Shown here: in pieces, positions 48,549-57,496 of the stretch | Position numbering within the stretch: position 1 is the stretch's first letter | How the letters are laid out: every line of letters starts with the position of its first letter | Origin: Desulfitobacterium dehalogenans ATCC 51507 | Lineage (GTDB): Bacteria > Bacillota > Desulfitobacteriia > Desulfitobacteriales > Desulfitobacteriaceae | Direction of reading: 5' to 3' | DNA: 64,000 bases | Assembly: GCF_000243155.2 (NCBI RefSeq) | Contig: NC_018017.1 | Coordinates: 3,100,001 to 3,164,000 of the forward strand | Made by a program: the position numbers and the translations under genes | The notes under the pieces: generated by a model | Seen by the model: the letters and a program-made list of their open reading frames with translations, nothing else | Told to the model about the DNA's origin: nothing | The model's database searches: none

Positions 48549-49892
48549 TCAACCACCCCTACACCCTCCTTCCGGAAGAATATTCCCCCTCTGCATCCTT
48601 AATCTAGTACCACACCTAGGCATATCCCCACCAGAAGAAGACAAAGTACCCTTAAGGGGTGATATGGCAGTATGCCCTTTTAAAATCCCGTTCGAAAATA
48701 GAGTTTCCGCGCCGGCAGCGGCCGGAAGTTCTGCAGAAGACATCGAATTTAAATATCCCTCAGAGAGATTGTAGAAACTCTGGGCGTACTTCCCCCTTGA
48801 AGTATAAGCCTCGATAACACCCTCATTGCGAAGTTGTGCCAACGCCTCCTTAAGCGTTCTATAAGCCACACCAAGCCGTTCAGCCCAGGCTTTTTGAGTT
48901 TCCCGTACTATCTTATTTATCCAAAGATCCTGGATAATATCTTCCTTAACTTCCGATATATGATCCCTTCTTCTGTCCCTGGGTTTAGCCCACTTATACC
49001 AGCCCTTTATCTGTGCAGAAAGGCCGGTTATGGACGAAAGGACACGAGGGGAGGCGTGATGCCGTCCAGTAATTACCGACCGATAAATCTTCTCAATCTC
49101 GGCCATGGCCAACGGTTCTTTAAGACCTTTATTCCATTCATGCAGCTTAGTATGTATCTCCGGAACAGGAATCCCAGCATCCCACAAACAAAGGCCAAGG
49201 CCATAAGCCCAGCGATTCCTTTCCCCATTTTCCGCGACCGGCTCCTGGATGCGCCTCCCGGCCGGAGTGGCCAGAAGTGAACCGATATAAACAACCTTCT
49301 GCGCTTTAACTTTTACCGTCTTGATTGGCTTCTGGACATCATACCAATCACATAACTCATCCCAGGATGTTCTACTATACCAATCACAGTACACACTATT
49401 TTCCACTGTCGGCCGACGAACCCAACGCTCCACACCAACAGCACACGGATCGGCCCCCAATGCCACAACCATCATTTCATGAATTTTAGACACCTTAGCC
49501 AAAAGAATATCATGACGGATGCGTAACGGCTGATCAAGAATATTCCACGCCTGATAATGTCCAGGAGTAGCCGTTGCAACTATCAGCTCCGGAATAGGAA
49601 GACGAGCCGCACGATAACAATCCAGGATGTCATCTGGAGTAGTCCCTTGAGGCGTATCAAAATCACAGACAAAAGCTAAAACATGCCGAACATAACGACG
49701 TTGCCGGCGACGGGCAAAAAAAGTTGAAGCAGTAATATAAGTATAATCTTTACCAAGATCAGGTAAGGTCCAGAGAATACGAGCATCAGATTTTATATTT
49801 GAGCCAAAAACCAGACCATTATCTTTCTTCATTTGATTCGTTTTATATGGGCTGGTTTCAGGCAACACGTCGCAAAAGATATCAGAAAGCAT
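48549..49892 (-). CDS. AEP primase-type replication initiator
   Basis: A 447-residue replication protein. The archaeo-eukaryotic primase core has the D-x-D motif FVCDFDTPQG (about residue 75), the histidine motif ATPGHYQAWN, and the RWVRRPTVENS segment. A PriCT-like helical domain follows (RWAYGLGLCLWDAGIPVPEI), then a winged HTH (WAERLGVAYRTLKEALAQLR). Such proteins initiate plasmid or ICE replication. GAAAGG is eight bases ahead of the ATG but lies immediately behind the T-run of a terminator (see the leader feature). Confidence 0.8.
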   Translation of the reverse strand: MLSDIFCDVLPETSPYKTNQMKKDNGLVFGSNIKSDARILWTLPDLGKDYTYITASTFFARRRQRRYVRHVLAFVCDFDTPQGTTPDDILDCYRAARLPIPELIVATATPGHYQAWNILDQPLRIRHDILLAKVSKIHEMMVVALGADPCAVGVERWVRRPTVENSVYCDWYSRTSWDELCDWYDVQKPIKTVKVKAQKVVYIGSLLATPAGRRIQEPVAENGERNRWAYGLGLCLWDAGIPVPEIHTKLHEWNKGLKEPLAMAEIEKIYRSVITGRHHASPRVLSSITGLSAQIKGWYKWAKPRDRRRDHISEVKEDIIQDLWINKIVRETQKAWAERLGVAYRTLKEALAQLRNEGVIEAYTSRGKYAQSFYNLSEGYLNSMSSAELPAAAGAETLFSNGILKGHTAISPLKGTLSSSGGDMPRCGTRLRMQRGNILPEGGCRGG

Positions 49893-49906
49893 TGAACCAA
49901 CCTTTC

Positions 49907-49940
49907 AAAAAAGAACTCAAGCCAAAACAAGCTTGAGTTC
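49907..49940 (-). promoter_or_regulatory. Terminator hairpin in the rep leader (attenuator candidate)
   Basis: On the minus strand, GAACTCAAGC pairs perfectly with GCTTGAGTTC around eight bases, followed by six Ts. The GAAAGG ribosome site for rep starts on the very next base, so there is no room for a promoter after it. Any rep mRNA must read through this terminator, as in attenuated rep genes of some Gram-positive plasmids. A likely minus-strand promoter (TTGATT-N16-CATAAT) lies at 49,995-49,968. Confidence 0.7.
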
Positions 49941-49971
49941 TCTCTGCGCTATTTATTTTGATGGATTATTA

Positions 49972-50039
49972 TGGTATAATGAGATGTAAAATCAATTTAT
50001 CCACTTAAATTCTTCCCGGTCAAAAAGCCGGGAATTTTT
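49972..50039 (+). ncRNA. Candidate short plus-strand RNA upstream of rep
   Basis: An extended -10 TGGTATAAT (49,972-49,980) faces right, with a weak -35. It is followed about 33 bases later by a terminator (TTCCCGG/CCGGGAA at 50,013-50,034, then TTTTT). This would give an RNA of about 55 nt. It is antisense to any readthrough mRNA from the transfer operon into rep but not to mRNA from the proximal rep promoter. Confidence 0.4.
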
Positions 50040-50043
50040 CTAT

Positions 50044-50202
50044 TTATACATGATCTTTCTCAACCCTAAGCCAAACAATCATTACAAAGGACATAAGAGC
50101 TGCTAAATCCACGCAGTGTAACCATACAGTAATCGTTAAGATAATATAGATCAAGCTTCCAATAAAAAAAGCCGATGGCCTACTCGTTAGGAACAATAGC
50201 AT
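50044..50202 (-). CDS. Small membrane protein at the end of the transfer operon
   Basis: A 52-residue protein starting MLLFLTSRPSAFFIGSLIYI with two hydrophobic segments and ending VEKDHV. The ATG at 50,202 lies 23 bp inside the preceding small gene. GAGGAAAAG is a plausible ribosome site. No family recognised. Confidence 0.55.
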   Translation of the reverse strand: MLLFLTSRPSAFFIGSLIYIILTITVWLHCVDLAALMSFVMIVWLRVEKDHV

Positions 50203-50356
50203 CACTTTGCTTTTCCTCTTGTAATGTAAAATCCGGCTTGATATTAACAGACATCGGTTCGTGCTTATCCTGAATAAGTAAAATAATTGAGATGACCAGG
50301 ATAAAAGAATATATAAATAATTCAATAATCGTCTTACGACTAACATTGCGGCTCAT
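50180..50356 (-). CDS. Small single-helix membrane protein of the transfer operon
   Basis: A 58-residue protein: MSRNVSRKTIIELFIYSFIL continuing into one membrane helix, then a hydrophilic tail (EEKQSDAIVPNE). Its ATG overlaps the M23 stop as ATGA. Too short for most gene finders but well placed for translation coupling. Confidence 0.65.
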   Translation of the reverse strand: MSRNVSRKTIIELFIYSFILVISIILLIQDKHEPMSVNIKPDFTLQEEKQSDAIVPNE

Positions 50357-51081
50357 GATTCCCCTCCTTCCTCTGCGGCTGGTGGTGGCGGTGGATAAAG
50401 GTATGGGATAGGGTCAGTATGACTCCACGCAAACTTATTGGTTCTAATCTCAAAATGCAAGTGGTGACCCGTACTAGAACCAGGGTTAGGATCATTCTCC
50501 GGATCTCCCCCCTCAAGCGCGATAACATCACCTGTAAATATCTCTTGATCAGGCAGAGCAATAACCTTCGATAAGTGAGCATAGAAAGAGTAAAACGTTT
50601 CATCCGGGTAATCGTGTTTGATGAGCAGATAATTCCCGTAAATCTTATCTATACCAACCTTGACCACTTGTCCATCCGCAATACTTGTAATCTCGCTATG
50701 CCATTCCGGAGCAATATCAATCCCAGAATGAAAACCAAATTTCCCCGTAACAGGATGAATGCGCGAACCATAAGGCGAAGTAATCACACCATTTGAGGGC
50801 ATTGGGTATTTGCCATTCAAAATGATCATGCCCGTCTGCAGACGAATCTTATCGCCATGTTCAGCCCGAAAACTTTGCAGAGCAGCCATCTCTTTGGGAT
50901 TAGAAAAGAAGCCCGCTAAAAACGATAGCGGGCTTGCTAAAATATAAGCAAACATCATTAAAAGTAGAAGAACCAGGGCTATAGGTATTGAAAAAAGAAG
51001 GATAAGCTTCCTTCTCCCCTCTTCGCTGGTCGCCATTGTGGCCAAGTGAAGAAGAGCTTTTGTCGCGACGGGGCCGGCCAT
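50353..51081 (-). CDS. M23 peptidase of the T4SS (VirB1/TcpG-like role)
   Basis: A 242-residue protein with one membrane helix (about 26-55) and an extracellular LytM domain: HSGIDIAPEW (H-x-x-x-D), YAHLSKV and HHLHFEIRT (H-x-H). Active residues are intact. It would cut the wall for the mating channel. A Pro/Glu-rich tail follows. Lies 15 bp after the virB4 stop. Confidence 0.9.
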   Translation of the reverse strand: MAGPVATKALLHLATMATSEEGRRKLILLFSIPIALVLLLLMMFAYILASPLSFLAGFFSNPKEMAALQSFRAEHGDKIRLQTGMIILNGKYPMPSNGVITSPYGSRIHPVTGKFGFHSGIDIAPEWHSEITSIADGQVVKVGIDKIYGNYLLIKHDYPDETFYSFYAHLSKVIALPDQEIFTGDVIALEGGDPENDPNPGSSTGHHLHFEIRTNKFAWSHTDPIPYLYPPPPPAAEEGGES

Positions 51082-51096
51082 GGACGCTCACCTCAC

Positions 51097-52932
51097 TTAC
51101 CTTCCACCAGCTGTACCCATGTAATCAAATTTATATTCAGGAATTTCCTCGTTAAAATTTGCCTTCATCCTTTTTGACCCTATCATCAGAAGCGCCTGGC
51201 CGCGCTGCTTGCTGGCCAGCAGCTCCTCTTCGGCATCAGTAAGGCCGTATAAATCCTTCGTATCTTTCAAGTTCGGCCCATCCGTCCCCATAAGAATCTT
51301 GAAGCACGGCGTATCGAGAATCGCTTGACCATACATTTTCACTTTTGGATCGAGAAAATCTACAACACTATGCGAAGCAACTACAACCGCCGCCTCGTAC
51401 TTTCGGGCCCTCTTCTCTTGATTTCGCACGACCACCAATGATTGGGGAACATTCGGGTCAACGATTAAATACCCTTCATCGTAAATTACCATAACCGGCT
51501 GCGTTCTATCTTCGCTCATTTTTTCCCACGCCCAATTGAGGATGTTAAAATATTGGGTCCGCTTGATACGCTCACTGGAGTTTTGTAAGTTATAAGTATC
51601 GAGGCAAACACATTGATTGTCGGATTGAATCGTGGTGTGTCCATTCCAGAGGAAGGAATCGCTGCCCATTGCAATATCTTTTAAGAGCAGAGCCAATTTG
51701 GCATAAGGATTTTGTTCCAAGTCCTTCTTTATCGCTTTCCCTTTTTTATCAATAAGTTCATACAGATCTTTCATAACTGGAAAATCCGTATTGCTTAGAA
51801 GATCTATATCCGTGTCCCAAAAGATATTGAACGCATTGTATAACTCAATTAGACAATCCTTCAGGATAGCTTTCTGGATATCGGTCAAAGAGGGACTATA
51901 AAGACCGAAAAAGATCTCCAAATTTTGCATATACAAAGCCATGTCTCCCATACCATGACCTTCATCTTTATATAGCTTCTCCACTTCGTCGTTTTCGTCT
52001 CTTGCTACCGGCCGTATTTGCAGTGGATTAATTCTCCCCCCTGCTCCACCACCAGCATCGATCCAATCTCCATTCAGCCTTAAACAAAGATCTTTATATT
52101 CTCTCTCAGGATCTACAAAGATAATTTTTGTCCCTCGCATGTACTCACAAAGAGCAAGATGCTTGATGATCGTAGATTTCCCCACTCCAGGGACCCCCAT
52201 GATCACCACATTAGAATTCGTCCTGTCCCCTCCGCGCAACCAGGGATCAATGATAATAAGCCCTCCCGCCGCATCTTTGGCGAAGTAATAGCCTCTCCCA
52301 TCGTTATAACCAGACGAAGCAAAAGGAAACCCACCCACAAAACTTGAAAGGGGCACCGGACGCTGAGTGATGTTTTCCACCTTACTATCTGTCGTATAGA
52401 AAGGAGAAATCATCTTGAAGCCTTCTTTTTGTAGATCAGCTAATGTTCGCACCTTGCATTTAAGCCCTTTGATTGTACTTTCTACCTTCCGACAAACCTT
52501 AGTAAACATAGCGTCGTCTCGAGCAATAGGCATAACCACAACACTCATTAACCCAACAGATTCTTCATTCTGATCAATCTGAGCCATGGTCTTTTCAGCA
52601 TTATCTGCAGTTCTTGTCGCTCTCTGCTTTGTTAGAGGATCGTTCGTTGTATCCGCTGTACCACGATTAAGTTTAATTGTATTTGACAGCGTGTCCACGA
52701 AGGCACCATTGTCTGTTGGCGTGAATGTAATTGATACAATAGTGCTTGGTATATTCGTTATTTTAGATAACCAACCATAGTCCGGATCTTGTGGATACTG
52801 AATAATCCCGTAAATCTTGCCTTTATTCTCACCTATCGTCAAGTTATTTCGAGTAAATCTGAGCCCTATCGGAGTGATAACATTGAGTAAGGCACTATTG
52901 ACCGGCATTTCTTCTGTCCTTTTTTTTGCCAT
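51097..52932 (-). CDS. VirB4/TraE-type T4SS ATPase
   Basis: A 611-residue motor ATPase. Walker A is GVPGVGKSTIIKHL (about 245-258), Walker B is VMVIYDEGYLIVD, with sensor VVVASHSVVDFLD. The region PFASSGYNDGRGYYFAKDAAGG before Walker A is typical of Firmicutes VirB4. Central power unit of the mating channel. Confidence 0.93.
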   Translation of the reverse strand: MAKKRTEEMPVNSALLNVITPIGLRFTRNNLTIGENKGKIYGIIQYPQDPDYGWLSKITNIPSTIVSITFTPTDNGAFVDTLSNTIKLNRGTADTTNDPLTKQRATRTADNAEKTMAQIDQNEESVGLMSVVVMPIARDDAMFTKVCRKVESTIKGLKCKVRTLADLQKEGFKMISPFYTTDSKVENITQRPVPLSSFVGGFPFASSGYNDGRGYYFAKDAAGGLIIIDPWLRGGDRTNSNVVIMGVPGVGKSTIIKHLALCEYMRGTKIIFVDPEREYKDLCLRLNGDWIDAGGGAGGRINPLQIRPVARDENDEVEKLYKDEGHGMGDMALYMQNLEIFFGLYSPSLTDIQKAILKDCLIELYNAFNIFWDTDIDLLSNTDFPVMKDLYELIDKKGKAIKKDLEQNPYAKLALLLKDIAMGSDSFLWNGHTTIQSDNQCVCLDTYNLQNSSERIKRTQYFNILNWAWEKMSEDRTQPVMVIYDEGYLIVDPNVPQSLVVVRNQEKRARKYEAAVVVASHSVVDFLDPKVKMYGQAILDTPCFKILMGTDGPNLKDTKDLYGLTDAEEELLASKQRGQALLMIGSKRMKANFNEEIPEYKFDYMGTAGGR

Positions 52933-52972
52933 AGCAGTCTCTTCTCCTCCCTATATAAAAACAATAAAAACA

Positions 52973-53671
52973 TCAAGAAGAAAGATTTTCTCCCTGATCC
53001 CGGAGTATCGGAAAAGTAGTATCATAGCTCATATCCTCAAGGTGAGCATAAGCCGGATTATTAATCAGGTTGCATAATCGCACAATTTCCTTCTCTTTTA
53101 AGATTTCTACGGGGACTTTAGAGTTTTCAAAACATCCTGCAATATCTTGCATACGACGAAAAATACTTCGTTCCGATCCTTCTTCAAATCGCTCCCATAT
53201 CATCAAATAAAACTGACGCTCAATCACTTCTCCGGATAAAGCATAGTTAGATAGCACTGAAATCTCCTTGCGTAATATTTCTTTTTGCTTTTGATTCGTC
53301 GTTGATATTAAACGCTCCGTGTACTCATTGATCAATGGACTGATATCGACCGGCCGCGATGCGGCGATAAATTTAAATGTTTGTTGATCTCCGGAAAGAT
53401 CAGCCGTGAGCTGCCGGGTCAATAACGCCTTTTCTCTTTTGCTAAAAAGATCAATACTAAAATGCTCCATCTTAAGCGCCATAAAAATGTATCCATCCCG
53501 TGCATAAAGATATTTCACAAGAATATCTTTGACATTCGTGAATTTTTGAGCAGTGACTTGGTCTTGAGTTTCAGCCTTAGCTTGTTTCTTCTGTTTGTTT
53601 ATAAAAAAGAAAACCCCTGCTGCTAAGAGCACGGTTATAAACAAGACAGATATTGAAATAATAGGATTCAT
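52973..53671 (-). CDS. Conserved T4SS-operon protein, possibly VirB4 accessory
   Basis: A 232-residue protein with one N-terminal helix (ISVLFITVLLAAGVFFFIN). The body, RDGYIFMALKMEHFSIDLFS, resembles the N-terminal part of VirB4/TraC-like proteins. It lies between the VirB3-like and VirB4 genes, so it probably assembles with VirB4. The exact role is unknown. Confidence 0.6.
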   Translation of the reverse strand: MNPIISISVLFITVLLAAGVFFFINKQKKQAKAETQDQVTAQKFTNVKDILVKYLYARDGYIFMALKMEHFSIDLFSKREKALLTRQLTADLSGDQQTFKFIAASRPVDISPLINEYTERLISTTNQKQKEILRKEISVLSNYALSGEVIERQFYLMIWERFEEGSERSIFRRMQDIAGCFENSKVPVEILKEKEIVRLCNLINNPAYAHLEDMSYDTTFPILRDQGENLSS

Positions 53672-53690
53672 CTAATTATCACCCTCTTCA

Positions 53691-54023
53691 TCATTTGAAT
53701 TTCCACTCATTCAGCGCCACATAGGGATATTCTTTTTGTGATTTTGCGAAATGCAGCATATTCTTCACCTGATCAATTGCCGATAGATTTGTCCTATCTT
53801 TGATCGTCATCATCACGCTCCCTGCACCAATCACCATCATGGATACGATACTTACCGAAACATTCCACGTTACCAGCAAAAATATGATATCCATCACTCC
53901 CCCTACCAGGCAGATAAGGCCAGCCTGTCTCAGCTCATCTTTCCCAAAACCATCAAAGAATTCAGGCTTACTTTTAATCCCAACAGGGATATAGAGTGTA
54001 TTACCACTATTTTCCTTTTCCAT
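53691..54023 (-). CDS. VirB3/PrgI-like inner-membrane protein
   Basis: A 110-residue protein with PVGIKSKPEFFDGFGKDELR followed by two adjacent membrane helices and a hydrophilic C-terminus, the PrgI/VirB3 layout. It docks VirB4 to the membrane. Confidence 0.85.
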   Translation of the reverse strand: MEKENSGNTLYIPVGIKSKPEFFDGFGKDELRQAGLICLVGGVMDIIFLLVTWNVSVSIVSMMVIGAGSVMMTIKDRTNLSAIDQVKNMLHFAKSQKEYPYVALNEWKFK

Positions 54024-54034
54024 GTGAGCACCTC

Positions 54035-54241
54035 CTATTTAAAGTAGAAAAAGACAATATCTCGAAATTGCCAAACTGACTCTGCCATGATATAAAAAAG
54101 GACCGCATTGAAAGCTCTTTTTTTGTACATAGAAGCCTCTTCTGCATTGCCGATCATACGAATAAGACAAAAGACAATCCTCAAAGCCACTCCGGCTCGG
54201 ATAAGGATTATAACAGCCACTGCCAGGTCATCAATCTCCAA
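54035..54241 (-). CDS. Small T4SS membrane protein
   Basis: A 68-residue protein starting MEIDDLAVAVIILIRAGVAL with two helices separated by an acidic/basic loop (GNAEEASMYKKR). Similar small proteins are often found between VirB6 and VirB3 genes in Firmicutes ICEs. Possibly a second pilin-like or scaffold subunit. Confidence 0.7.
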   Translation of the reverse strand: MEIDDLAVAVIILIRAGVALRIVFCLIRMIGNAEEASMYKKRAFNAVLFYIMAESVWQFRDIVFFYFK

Positions 54242-54257
54242 ATTTAGTGCCCCCTCC

Positions 54258-55079
54258 TTATCTCTTGAAAATTCGTACTAACTGTGTAGCATAAAAAGCC
54301 TTGCCCATCACATTTCCCCCCGGCCCCGCGGGAATAATGAACTCTTGTAAAAATCTTGGTGTACCTAGAGCCATCTGGATAGCTACTATAGCCCATATGA
54401 GATGCCCTTTCATGAATAGAGCCAAACTGAGCTTAAGAAAAACTATCTGGAGCATCACCGTAATCATAGCTTGAAAGAATTTCTGCATGTATGTTTTGAA
54501 CACGCCTTGGTCGGAATCGACTAATCCCACACAGGCTATAGGAACACCTAGTCTCAGCGTTAATATTTCTAACCCTATTTTCAAGAACTTGATATAAAAA
54601 TAAAGGAGGCTGCCTAAGTAAAACAGACCAAAAATAGCTGTCAGAAGCCCTGCCGACATAATGGATTCCACTACCAGTTTGAAATCGACAAGAAGACCCC
54701 GAGTTAAGGCGGCTAAAAGCTTATCTGTCAGACCTTGTACAATCGTAGCCATCCAGTGATACAATGTTGGAAAAGAAATCGCTACCACTAACGCTTTAAG
54801 AAAATAGGTAAGAAATACAATCGGATCAGTATCTGCGTCACCATCAATCCATAAAATATACGTGTTAAATCCCTTTTGCACAAACTTCAGAATGATGAGA
54901 GATATCCCAAACATGAATAGAATTTCATAGATTTCCGACAGCAAATTGAAACCTAGGATTTCATTTAAAGCATTTTCTGCATAGAAAGCGATTGGTACTA
55001 GATTCATTAGTAATAAATCCATATAATTTAAAAGGCCTGTTAATAAAGCCTCAATCAAAACCATTAAAAGATCAACCAA
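54258..55079 (-). CDS. TrbL/VirB6-like polytopic protein
   Basis: A 273-residue protein with about six helices and a conserved loop GVPIACVGLVDSDQGVFKTY, matching the TrbL/VirB6 family of Firmicutes conjugation systems. It would form the inner-membrane part of the channel. Confidence 0.85.
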   Translation of the reverse strand: MVDLLMVLIEALLTGLLNYMDLLLMNLVPIAFYAENALNEILGFNLLSEIYEILFMFGISLIILKFVQKGFNTYILWIDGDADTDPIVFLTYFLKALVVAISFPTLYHWMATIVQGLTDKLLAALTRGLLVDFKLVVESIMSAGLLTAIFGLFYLGSLLYFYIKFLKIGLEILTLRLGVPIACVGLVDSDQGVFKTYMQKFFQAMITVMLQIVFLKLSLALFMKGHLIWAIVAIQMALGTPRFLQEFIIPAGPGGNVMGKAFYATQLVRIFKR

Positions 55080-55158
55080 AGCATTCCCTCCCTCCCTTAG
55101 GCTTATAAGGAGAATTCCTTATAAGCCTAAGAAATTGAATCTCAAGAATCCAAACGGT

Positions 55159-55491
55159 TTAAACATAATAAGATGTAACGACGTTAATGATAACACTTAC
55201 AAGCTCCACGCCGACAACAGATACCAGCGCCACAAAAACACGTTTATTCCACTGCTTCTGGTCCATTTCGTCTGCAGCGCTACGCCGAATCAAAAAGTAT
55301 GCTATTACCAGTGCACCAATTATCGGGGCAGCGATCATGAGCGCTGTCGTACCATCGTTTAACATCTTAATCGTGCCGGTAAAAATTTTGCTCTCCTGGA
55401 TTGTCTCAGCAAAAACCATATCCGGAACCAACAAAAAAACAGCCATTAGAATGGCTGCTAACAATAACGACTTTCTATATTCTTTTATCAT
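55159..55491 (-). CDS. VirB2-like pilin/TrbC-type subunit
   Basis: A 110-residue protein: signal peptide (LLLAAILMAVFLLVPDMVFA), then two hydrophobic segments separated by a basic loop (RRSAADEMDQKQWNKR). This is the VirB2 pilin layout. The ATG at 55,491 is nine bases behind AGGTGG. Confidence 0.75.
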   Translation of the reverse strand: MIKEYRKSLLLAAILMAVFLLVPDMVFAETIQESKIFTGTIKMLNDGTTALMIAAPIIGALVIAYFLIRRSAADEMDQKQWNKRVFVALVSVVGVELVSVIINVVTSYYV

Positions 55492-55513
55492 CTTACATAT
55501 CCACCTCTCAAAA

Positions 55514-57037
55514 TCATTTCTCATTGAGAAATTCTTTCATTTCTTGTGCAACAGAAGGAGCACATAAATATTGGTATTGCTTCCAAATGCCCCAAAGTTC
55601 AATGTCATTCATTTTCGTAATACGCTGTGGCCTTAGATTTTCACGCCTTTCTCTTAATAACCTGTTATGCTCTTTGTCCCCCATGCCAAACATTTTATTG
55701 AAAATAGTCTGTGATATGTCCGGAGCAAACATAATGGCCGGATAGCCACGGGATGTAACCAAACTGTACGGACGATTTATCCGCCTAACTTCGTCCGGAG
55801 TCAATAGAGGTCGGCTCATCAAACTCATACTTTCCGATGTAGAGGGAGATGAGTAACGCCCACTAGAAGAACTGATTGAGTACGAAGATACCGTGTACGG
55901 TCCAAGTTTTTCTGATATTTCTTTAAGGGTTTCAGGATTATCTGCCTGAAGATAGATCCATTTTTCGCAGTTGTCCCGTAGAATTTTTGCGACTTCTTTG
56001 CCATATTTCTCGTCAAGCTGAGCAAAAGATTGTACAAACAAAGAATACCGGATTCCACGTCCCCCACCGGCTGTAAGTGAACTATCTAAAGCCGGCATTT
56101 TGACGAAGTTCCCGAATTCTTCAAGAATAAAGTTGACCCGCCTTTCCAGCCTCCCTCCTCTTGCATCCGCAGTCCTTACCAATTCCTCATAGATTTGTGA
56201 AGCCATCAAACTAGCCAAGGAATAATAGGTTTTCTTTTCATCCGGAAGGATGATAAATACTGCGGTTTTTTTACGCCCTATTTCGGCCGGATCAAAATCC
56301 TGTCCAGAGGTCAAAGAATAAATCATAGGGTTAGTAAAAAGTTTAAGTGTCGCCAAAGCAGCCGTATAGAAACTTCCACGAGTTCTTGTAGGAGCTACTT
56401 CAGAAATTGCTAACAACCCTTTTGAAGGATGATTATCCGGCAATCTCTTAACATACTCAACGATTGGCATCTTGCTGTTGATTGTTTTACACATTTCAGC
56501 GATAAAATAATAGACATTCGTCATGTTTCGGTATTTATGCCGTTCCGGATCGCGGTTGTCATAGACTACCGCCATAATTGCGCTAGCAATCGTTGAGGCT
56601 TCCCCATCATTCCAGATGCGCTCTCCTTTCGCTTCACCAACAAGATTGGCTGTCATATCCCATGTTGCATCAATCGCTGCAGCAAGATCATCATTATCTA
56701 CCCCATCACAAATCCTCTTCAAAAAACTATAATGATGACTCTTAAGAGGATTCTTAAAGTCTACCGCATAAACTTCATACCCCAGACTTCGTAAATACGG
56801 AGCTGTATAGCTATAGAGTTCACCTTTGGGATCACTTAAGATCATACTTTCACCGGATAGCCCTATAAACCCAATAGATATCAAGATAACTGTGCGTGAT
56901 TTGCCTGATCTCGTAGCACCAATACAGAGAGTGTGGATATCTTCTTTAACATAAGTGATAGACAGTGTGTTTCCCTTCCTCTGTACACTGAGGACAATTC
57001 CACCTTCGGAAATATTAAGTGCTAAAGCTGTGCTCAA
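55514..57037 (-). CDS. VirD4/TraG coupling protein, ATPase part
   Basis: A 507-residue cytoplasmic motor that feeds DNA into the channel. Walker A is IGATRSGKSRTVI (near residue 39), followed by MILSDPKGELY; Walker B is NFILEEFGNF, and the sensor is SLFVQSFAQLDEKYG. It lacks the N-terminal membrane helices normally fused to this family; these are coded by the preceding gene (ATGA overlap). Confidence 0.93.
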   Translation of the reverse strand: MSTALALNISEGGIVLSVQRKGNTLSITYVKEDIHTLCIGATRSGKSRTVILISIGFIGLSGESMILSDPKGELYSYTAPYLRSLGYEVYAVDFKNPLKSHHYSFLKRICDGVDNDDLAAAIDATWDMTANLVGEAKGERIWNDGEASTIASAIMAVVYDNRDPERHKYRNMTNVYYFIAEMCKTINSKMPIVEYVKRLPDNHPSKGLLAISEVAPTRTRGSFYTAALATLKLFTNPMIYSLTSGQDFDPAEIGRKKTAVFIILPDEKKTYYSLASLMASQIYEELVRTADARGGRLERRVNFILEEFGNFVKMPALDSSLTAGGGRGIRYSLFVQSFAQLDEKYGKEVAKILRDNCEKWIYLQADNPETLKEISEKLGPYTVSSYSISSSSGRYSSPSTSESMSLMSRPLLTPDEVRRINRPYSLVTSRGYPAIMFAPDISQTIFNKMFGMGDKEHNRLLRERRENLRPQRITKMNDIELWGIWKQYQYLCAPSVAQEMKEFLNEK

Positions 57038-57480
57038 ATGATTTTATCCTCCTTTCCTCTCTTAATAAGCTCACTAATAATGGGGTCTTTCAGCGGTATG
57101 GATGCTACTCCAAACGTTTCCGTTTTTTCCTTTTCCGTCATCCACCGGGCAGAACCATGTTGTTTTTGTCCTGCAGCCACAGGCGTTTCTATTGCTGGTG
57201 TTACCTGCATCATACGGCTCTGGTACGGTTTATTGGTACTGACAATTAGGAATACCGCAAAAAGCAAAATAAACCCTTCGAAGCATAAAAAAAGCATCAG
57301 ATGAGATTTCACCGATGCTATGCTTTCTATGCAACTCATAAACGATGGGAAACCAGAATCCATGAACCGCAAAGACTTCGTTTTCAAAAGCAAATGCAGT
57401 AACGTCGATAAATAGACACTGATTCCAGTCTGCAAAACGGTGGCTATTCCTGCTACCAACAATCTTCGCTTAATGCTCAA
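57034..57480 (-). CDS. N-terminal membrane part of a split VirD4 coupling protein
   Basis: A 148-residue protein with two membrane helices (about 5-27 and 55-80) and the motif KQHGSARWMTEKEKTETF, which in one-piece VirD4/TraG proteins comes just before the ATPase domain. TTG start at 57,480, seven bases behind AGGAGG. The coupling protein is therefore made as two coupled polypeptides. Confidence 0.75.
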   Translation of the reverse strand: MSIKRRLLVAGIATVLQTGISVYLSTLLHLLLKTKSLRFMDSGFPSFMSCIESIASVKSHLMLFLCFEGFILLFAVFLIVSTNKPYQSRMMQVTPAIETPVAAGQKQHGSARWMTEKEKTETFGVASIPLKDPIISELIKRGKEDKII

Positions 57481-57496
57481 GAAAGCACCTCCTTCA

